Shown here one piece after another: positions 57,284 to 64,000 of a DNA stretch of 64,000 bases. This DNA is from Eriocheir sinensis (lineage: Eukaryota; Arthropoda; Malacostraca; Decapoda; Varunidae), in NCBI RefSeq assembly GCF_024679095.1, contig NC_066529.1, positions 4,394,866-4,458,865 on the forward strand, in the 5' to 3' direction. Each line of letters starts with the position of its first letter. The first letter of the stretch is position 1. Under the pieces are notes generated by a model. That model searched no databases. It had not been told where the DNA came from and was given only the letters and a program-made list of their open reading frames with translations. Both the position numbers and the translations under genes were made by a program.

Positions 57284-57533
57284 CATGACTTCCTGCACTA
57301 CACGCATGCATTCATTCACGCACATCATCCATCATTCATTCAGTCCAGCAAATTGAAATACTGTAAAATGCAGACCCATGAATAACTGCTGGGGTGGCTG
57401 CCGGGCGGGGCGGGGCGGGGGAGGGGGCTAGTGCTGTCTGGCCTTGTTGTTCTCCATTGTTCACTCACATTGCATTGGCCTGTTGCCTCGCCTCCAGCTC
57501 CCTTCCCAGTAATACGCCGCCGAAAACAAACAC
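57284..57533. other. Unique DNA with a GGGGC-rich piece
   Basis: CATTCATTC words, then GGGCGGGGCGGGGCGGGG at 57403-57420. No gene signal. Confidence 0.4.
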
Positions 57534-57850
57534 GACAACCCACATTTCCTTCCACTACATTCTAAACTACCCTCACTATTTCCTCTACCAGGTTTACCAC
57601 TACCACCACGACGACCCACATTTCCTTCCACTGCATTCTAAACTACCCTCACTATTTCCTCTACCACGTTTACCACCACCACCACCACCACGACAACCCA
57701 CATTCACTTCCACTACATTCAAAACTACCCTCACTATTTCCTCTACCAGGTTTACCACCACCACCACGACCACGACAACCCACATTTCCTTCCACTGCAT
57801 TCTAAACTACCCTCACTATTTCCTCTACCACGTTTACCACTACCACCACG
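57534..57850. repeat. Minisatellite, four copies of a 76/82-bp unit
   Basis: Units start GACAACCC or GACGACCC at 57534, 57610, 57692 and 57774, with the next near-start at 57850. Each has CACTTTCC-type text, 'aactaccctcactatttcct' and CTACCA(G/C)GTTTACCAC. Lengths are 76, 82, 82 and 76, differing by two CCA triplets. The 241-codon frame (57394-58119) runs through it. Confidence 0.95.
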
Positions 57851-58270
57851 ACGACCACACTCTCCACCTCCACTTCTACCACCACCACCACATTCGCTAT
57901 CACCACCACGACCACATGCAGCTGCTCTTCCACTGTGACCACACTCTCCACCACCACTCACCACGGCCACTCCCTCCACCGCCACCACCACCATCACCAT
58001 CACCTGCATTTCCACCATCAACAAAATCACCACAATCCTCACCACTAAAGTCAACACCATCTTTGCTACCACCACCAACTAACTTACCTAAACCACATCC
58101 ATCACCACCACCACCCTGACCACCACAACTCACCATAACATATTGTATACCACGCCTCAATCCTACCACTTTATTCATCCTTATTTGTTACCACCACCAC
58201 CACCACCACCATCACCGCTGTCCCCACCACCACCACCACCACCATCACCGCCACCATTACCACCATTAAA
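57851..58270. repeat. (CCA)n-rich degenerate DNA
   Basis: CCACCACCA and CATCACC words dominate, pure-like at 58190-58270. Confidence 0.85.
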
Positions 58271-58615
58271 ATAGCTTAGATGTCCCCCACGGCGTCATAT
58301 ATTTCCTCACCCTGGCTGCTAAATATAAAAGTTACGGTTACAAAACATAGTCTCGGGGTAACAAAATACGAATAAGTAAAATGTGAAGGGTGTGATCCGT
58401 AGACTTATGTGGAGACGAACGCGTGTATAAAGTTTCATAAACAAAAGAAAACACACGGAAGAAACTAGTGAGAGAAGAAAGGCGAGCAGTTGACGATGAA
58501 GCGGGAGGAAAAAGCTCTACAAGTCAAGACAACAGTTGACTAACGAGAAAAATGATCCTTAGATAGCGAGGACGCCGAGGAAAGACGGAGGTTTCGAGAA
58601 AGGGAAGAAAATGAA
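58271..58615. other. Unique DNA
   Basis: Complex A/T-rich sequence with CpG words to about 58500. No gene signal. Confidence 0.4.
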
Positions 58616-59065
58616 GGGAAGGGAAGGGAAGGGAAGGGAAGGGAAGGGAAGGGAAGGTAACGGAAGGAGAGACAACGACAAGGAAAAGAAAATTGAATGG
58701 AAATATAGAGAACAAAATGGTAGAAAAGATAGGAAAATAAGTCAAGGGAAGGGAAGAGATTGTTTTGGAAAGAATTTGAGGGCATATATTGGAAGGAAAG
58801 CAAAAAAAAGGGAAAGATAGGAAGCGAAAGGAAGAGAAGGTAAAGGAAAACAAGAGATGGGCTACGGAAAAGGAAAGGACGAATCTGGTAAAATAGAATG
58901 GAATAGGACGGGAAAGGAAGGAAAAGGGAAAGGATGAGCCATAAAAGAAGGGAAAGAAAAAAAGAGAGACGGAAGGAGAAAGAGAAGAAAGGAAGAAAAA
59001 GCTAATATATGGTATGGAGGGGAAGAAAAGGGAATGGAATAGAAGGCAAGGAAAGGGAAGGTTAG
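58616..59065. repeat. (AAGGG)n tract in purine-rich DNA
   Basis: GGGAA pentamers, about eight pure units at 58616-58656, then GGAAAGGA-type sequence. Confidence 0.85.
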
Positions 59066-59240
59066 AGGAAAGATGTCTGCCTCGCGTGATTCGTCTCAAA
59101 TTAACAGAGACATCCATGGCCCGGCTCCTACCTGGCTGTGTTTACCTGGCCATGTTTACGGCAATCACAGCCTGCCTGGACCGGAGACAAGGTGGCTCAC
59201 GCGATTCCTTGGCGAGGAGACAAAGTGGAAACTGTACTCC
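59066..59240. other. Short unique CpG-containing piece
   Basis: Complex sequence directly left of the TTAGG array. The 84-codon + frame starting at 59014 runs through it into the array and has no recognised domain. Confidence 0.35.
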
Positions 59241-59450
59241 TAGGTTAGGTCAGGCTAGGTTTGGCTAGGCTAGGTTAGGTCAGGTTAGGATAGGTCATGT
59301 TACGTTTGGTTACGTTAGGTTAAGTTAGGTTAGGTTAGGGTAGATCAAGTTAGGATTGGTTAGGTTAGGTGAGGTTAGTTTAGTTTAGGATAGGTCAGGT
59401 TAGATTAGGTTATGTTAGATCATGTTAGGTTAGGTTAGTTTAGGTTTAGG
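59241..59450. repeat. Degenerate TTAGG (arthropod telomere-type) array, interstitial
   Basis: About 210 bases with a 5-base period. At least 15 exact TTAGG occur with one-base variants (TCAGG, CTAGG, TTACG, TTTGG, TTAGT, TTAGA). The orientation is G-rich on the + strand. TTAGG is the ancestral arthropod telomere repeat and is also abundant as an interspersed microsatellite in some decapods. Confidence 0.85.
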
Positions 59451-59769
59451 TGCACTTTAAATACTACACTGGCGTGGACTTATTTTACAGTGGAGGAGGA
59501 AAACAGGAGGAGGAAAATCATAGCGTAGAGGGAGAGAAGAGTATTAAGGAAGAAGGAGAAAAGAGTAATAATGAAGAATAAAGGAAGAGGAGATTGAAAT
59601 TGTGAAGTGATGAGAGAGAGCACTTTTCCGCAGCACTTAGCTTTCCTACTCTGCTATTTTCATTAAGCCTCTTTGGGAAATAGCCTTTGGAACGCCACTT
59701 TGTACAAGACACTTTTTTTTTTTTTACTTAATCCCTGCCACGAATTCCTTTTCCTTTCACGCCCTTCAG
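59451..59769. other. Unique A/G-rich DNA
   Basis: Nothing recognised. Confidence 0.4.
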
Positions 59770-60130
59770 ATTCTCTCTCTCCCTTTTCTCTCCCTTCCCT
59801 TTCCTCCCTTGCTGATCTCACGTTCTTTTCCTTTTATCTCTTCTTCTGTTCTCCGTATTCTTTCCTTTCTTTCAATCTCTTTCCTTTATGTCTTCCCTTT
59901 CTTCCCTTTTCTCCCATGCTTATCTTTCGTTTTTTTCTGTTTCTTTCTTCTTTTATTCGTATCTCCTTTTATTATTCTCCTTATTCTTTCCTTTCTCTCA
60001 ATCTCTTTCTCTTATGTCTTCCCTTCCTCCCCTTTTCTCTCTTGCCTATCTTTCGTTCTATTCTGCTTCTCTCTTCTCCTGTCTGTATCTCTCTACTTCT
60101 TTCATCCTTTCCTTATTCCTTTCTCCCTTT
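59770..60130. repeat. Tandem pyrimidine units of ~125 bp (about three copies)
   Basis: 'tattctttcctttctttcaa' near 59860 and 'tattctttcctttctctcaa' near 59984 head the clearest pair, each followed by ATGTCTTCCCTT and CTTATCTTTCG or CCTATCTTTCG. The 379-codon frame is an artefact. Confidence 0.8.
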
Positions 60131-60545
60131 CCCGTGTTTTCCTATTTCACTTTCTGTCTCTTTGTCCCTGCCTTTCCTTTCCCTTGTCTCATTCAGTGTT
60201 TATTTTACCTTTTCTCCTTTCCTTCTTATTTTTTGTGTCATTCTTTTCGTTTCTGGGAATAATAACTATGTTCCTGTCTATCTCTCCTCCCTTCTGTCAG
60301 TTTCCTGTCTATCTTTGTCTCGTTTGCCTTGTTCCTCCGTCTCTCCTCGTTATCACCTCCCTCTCTCTTTCCTCCCTCTTCCATCCTTCTCTCCACCAAC
60401 TCTCTCCTCTTTCCTCCCTCTCGCCATTACCTACCCTTTCTTTTTCCTCTCTCTCCATCCTTTCTCTTCTGCATTCCTCCCTCACTCCATCACCTCCCTC
60501 CCTCTTTCTTTCTTAATGCTATCACTTTCCTTCTCTTTCCTCCGC
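60131..60545. repeat. Pyrimidine-rich DNA
   Basis: C/T-rich with CTCCCTC words; compositional frames only. Confidence 0.7.
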
Positions 60546-60735
60546 ATTACCGTCATTTCCCTTCTCCTTTCCTCCATCTCTCCGTCATTTCCCTTCCTCT
60601 TTCCTCTATCGCTCCGTCATTTCCCGTCCTCTTTCCTCTATCGCTCCGTCACCTCCCTTCCTCTTTCCTCCGTCTCTCCGTCATTTCCCTTCCTCTTTCC
60701 TCTGTCTCTCCGTCACCTCCCTCCGTCTTTTCTCC
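60546..60735. repeat. Minisatellite with an exact 32-bp period
   Basis: CGTCA(T/C) recurs at 60551, 60583, 60615, 60647, 60679 and 60711, exactly 32 bases apart. Between these, TTTCCTC and TCTCTCCG or TCGCTCCG are conserved. Confidence 0.95.
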
Positions 60736-62149
<1,414 letters not shown>

Positions 62150-62300
62150 ACTTCCTTCCATCCTTCCTCCCTTTCCCTCCTTGCCTCCCACTCTTCTTTC
62201 CTACTCTCCTTCCTTCCTCACTAACTTCCTACTTCCTTCCATCCTCCCTCCCTCTCTCCTTCCCTCCTTCCCTCCCTCTCTCCCTCACTCACTCATCTAA
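62150..62300. repeat. CTTCC-rich duplication (~85-bp unit)
   Basis: 'aacttcctacttccttccat' occurs twice, near 62140 and 62224, followed by CCTYCCTCCCT. Confidence 0.75.
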
Positions 62301-62399
62301 GCTGGAAGTGTTCGGCGCCACGTTAGCAGCTGATTCAATATTCTCTCTGAGCCTTCGTGTGGAGGAGGAACTACGAGAGAGAGAGGCTACTTTTTCCTC
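62301..62399. other. Short unique piece
   Basis: CpG-containing unique sequence with 'gcgccacgttagcagctgat'; nothing recognised. Confidence 0.35.
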
Positions 62400-62870
62400 C
62401 CTCCCTTCCCTCCTTCTCTCCCATCTACCTATCCTTCCCTTTTCATCTCCTATCTCTTTGTCCCCTCCCTGCGTCTTTTTCCTTTCCTCTCCCTCCTTTC
62501 TCACCTTCTTTCGTCTCTTTCTGCCTTCCATTTTTTTCCTCCTTCCTTTTCCTCCTTCTCTCCTATCTACCTATCCTTTCCTTTCTCATCGTCTTCCATC
62601 TCTTTCCGCTTTCCATCATCTTTTATCTCTTCTTTTGTCTCTCACCTCTACCTTTTCTACCCTTCTCACCTTCTTTCTCTTTCTACCATCCATCCGTTTT
62701 CCTATTTTCCTCCTTCCTCTCCCTCCGTCTCTCCCTTCTACCTCTTCTTTCCTCTTCGCATCTCCTCCCATCTCTTTCTGTTCTCAACCCTCTTTCCTCC
62801 CTTCCTCCGTCTCCCTTCTACCTCTCATCCTCCCCCATCTTTTTCTGCCCTTATCCTTGTTTTCATTTTT
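62400..62870. repeat. Tandem pyrimidine units (~85-165 bp, four copies)
   Basis: CCTTCTCTCC(C/T)ATCTACCTATCC or variants lie near 62411, 62553, 62720 and 62805, each followed by CATCTCTTT or CATCTTTTT. Confidence 0.65.

Positions 62871-64000
<1,130 letters not shown>

Noticed and set aside
57394..58119. 241-codon His/Thr/Pro-rich frame
   Set aside because: Produced by a 76/82-bp minisatellite and CCA repeats. Unit lengths are not multiples of three, so the same DNA is read in shifting phases.
60551..60735. Regular 32-bp repeats resembling a CRISPR array by period
   Set aside because: There are no unique spacers. The whole unit repeats, the sequence is a CT-rich minisatellite, and the genome is eukaryotic.

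Overview
This looks like nuclear DNA of an arthropod, most probably a decapod crustacean and perhaps a crab. The reasons are: (i) extreme density of long di- and trinucleotide microsatellites, with pure CT/GA and AC/GT tracts up to about 145 bp; (ii) a 210-bp degenerate array of the arthropod telomere word TTAGG; (iii) tRNA-derived SINEs and non-LTR retrotransposon fossils; (iv) a dispersed AT-rich repeat that resembles, from memory and unverified, one common in crab sequences; (v) eukaryotic splice signals, with no bacterial gene organisation, Shine-Dalgarno sites or operons. Almost every long open frame is low-complexity translation (Leu/Ser, Arg/Glu, Cys/Val or Thr/His runs) of simple repeats and is not a gene.

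Layout. 1-6.8 kb: simple repeats, decayed minisatellites and a few unique CpG-containing islands. 6.8-8.1 kb: the only convincing gene signal, a GC-rich unit with a good 3' splice site (exon from 6818) and an exon ending in a signal-peptide-like segment with a consensus phase-1 5' splice site at 8103/8104. The downstream exons are not identified, so most of the rest may be intron of that gene or intergenic DNA. 8.1-13 kb: pyrimidine-rich blocks, including an array of about 280-bp units. 13-15.3 kb: mostly purine-rich. 15.3-20.7 kb: a mobile-element cluster (two SINEs, a TIR element, several dispersed-repeat copies). 20.7-31 kb: simple repeats, islands and two weak exon candidates (23.2 kb on +; 25.8 kb on -). 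31-39 kb: pyrimidine-rich tandem duplications and a LINE fossil. 39.8 kb: an excellent back-to-back 3'/5' splice site (ratchet or recursive-splicing type) next to a TIR element. 40-47 kb: islands, minisatellites and one weak first-exon candidate. 47-64 kb: very long CT tracts, a second LINE fossil, further minisatellites and the TTAGG array.

How it fits together. The parsimonious reading is one + strand gene whose signal-peptide exon lies near 8.0 kb, followed by a very long repeat-filled intron that may be removed stepwise through the 39.8-kb site. This is inference. No complete gene, functional tRNA, rRNA, CRISPR array or bacterial or viral system is visible. Coordinates of repeats are read by eye and may be off by a few bases at the edges.
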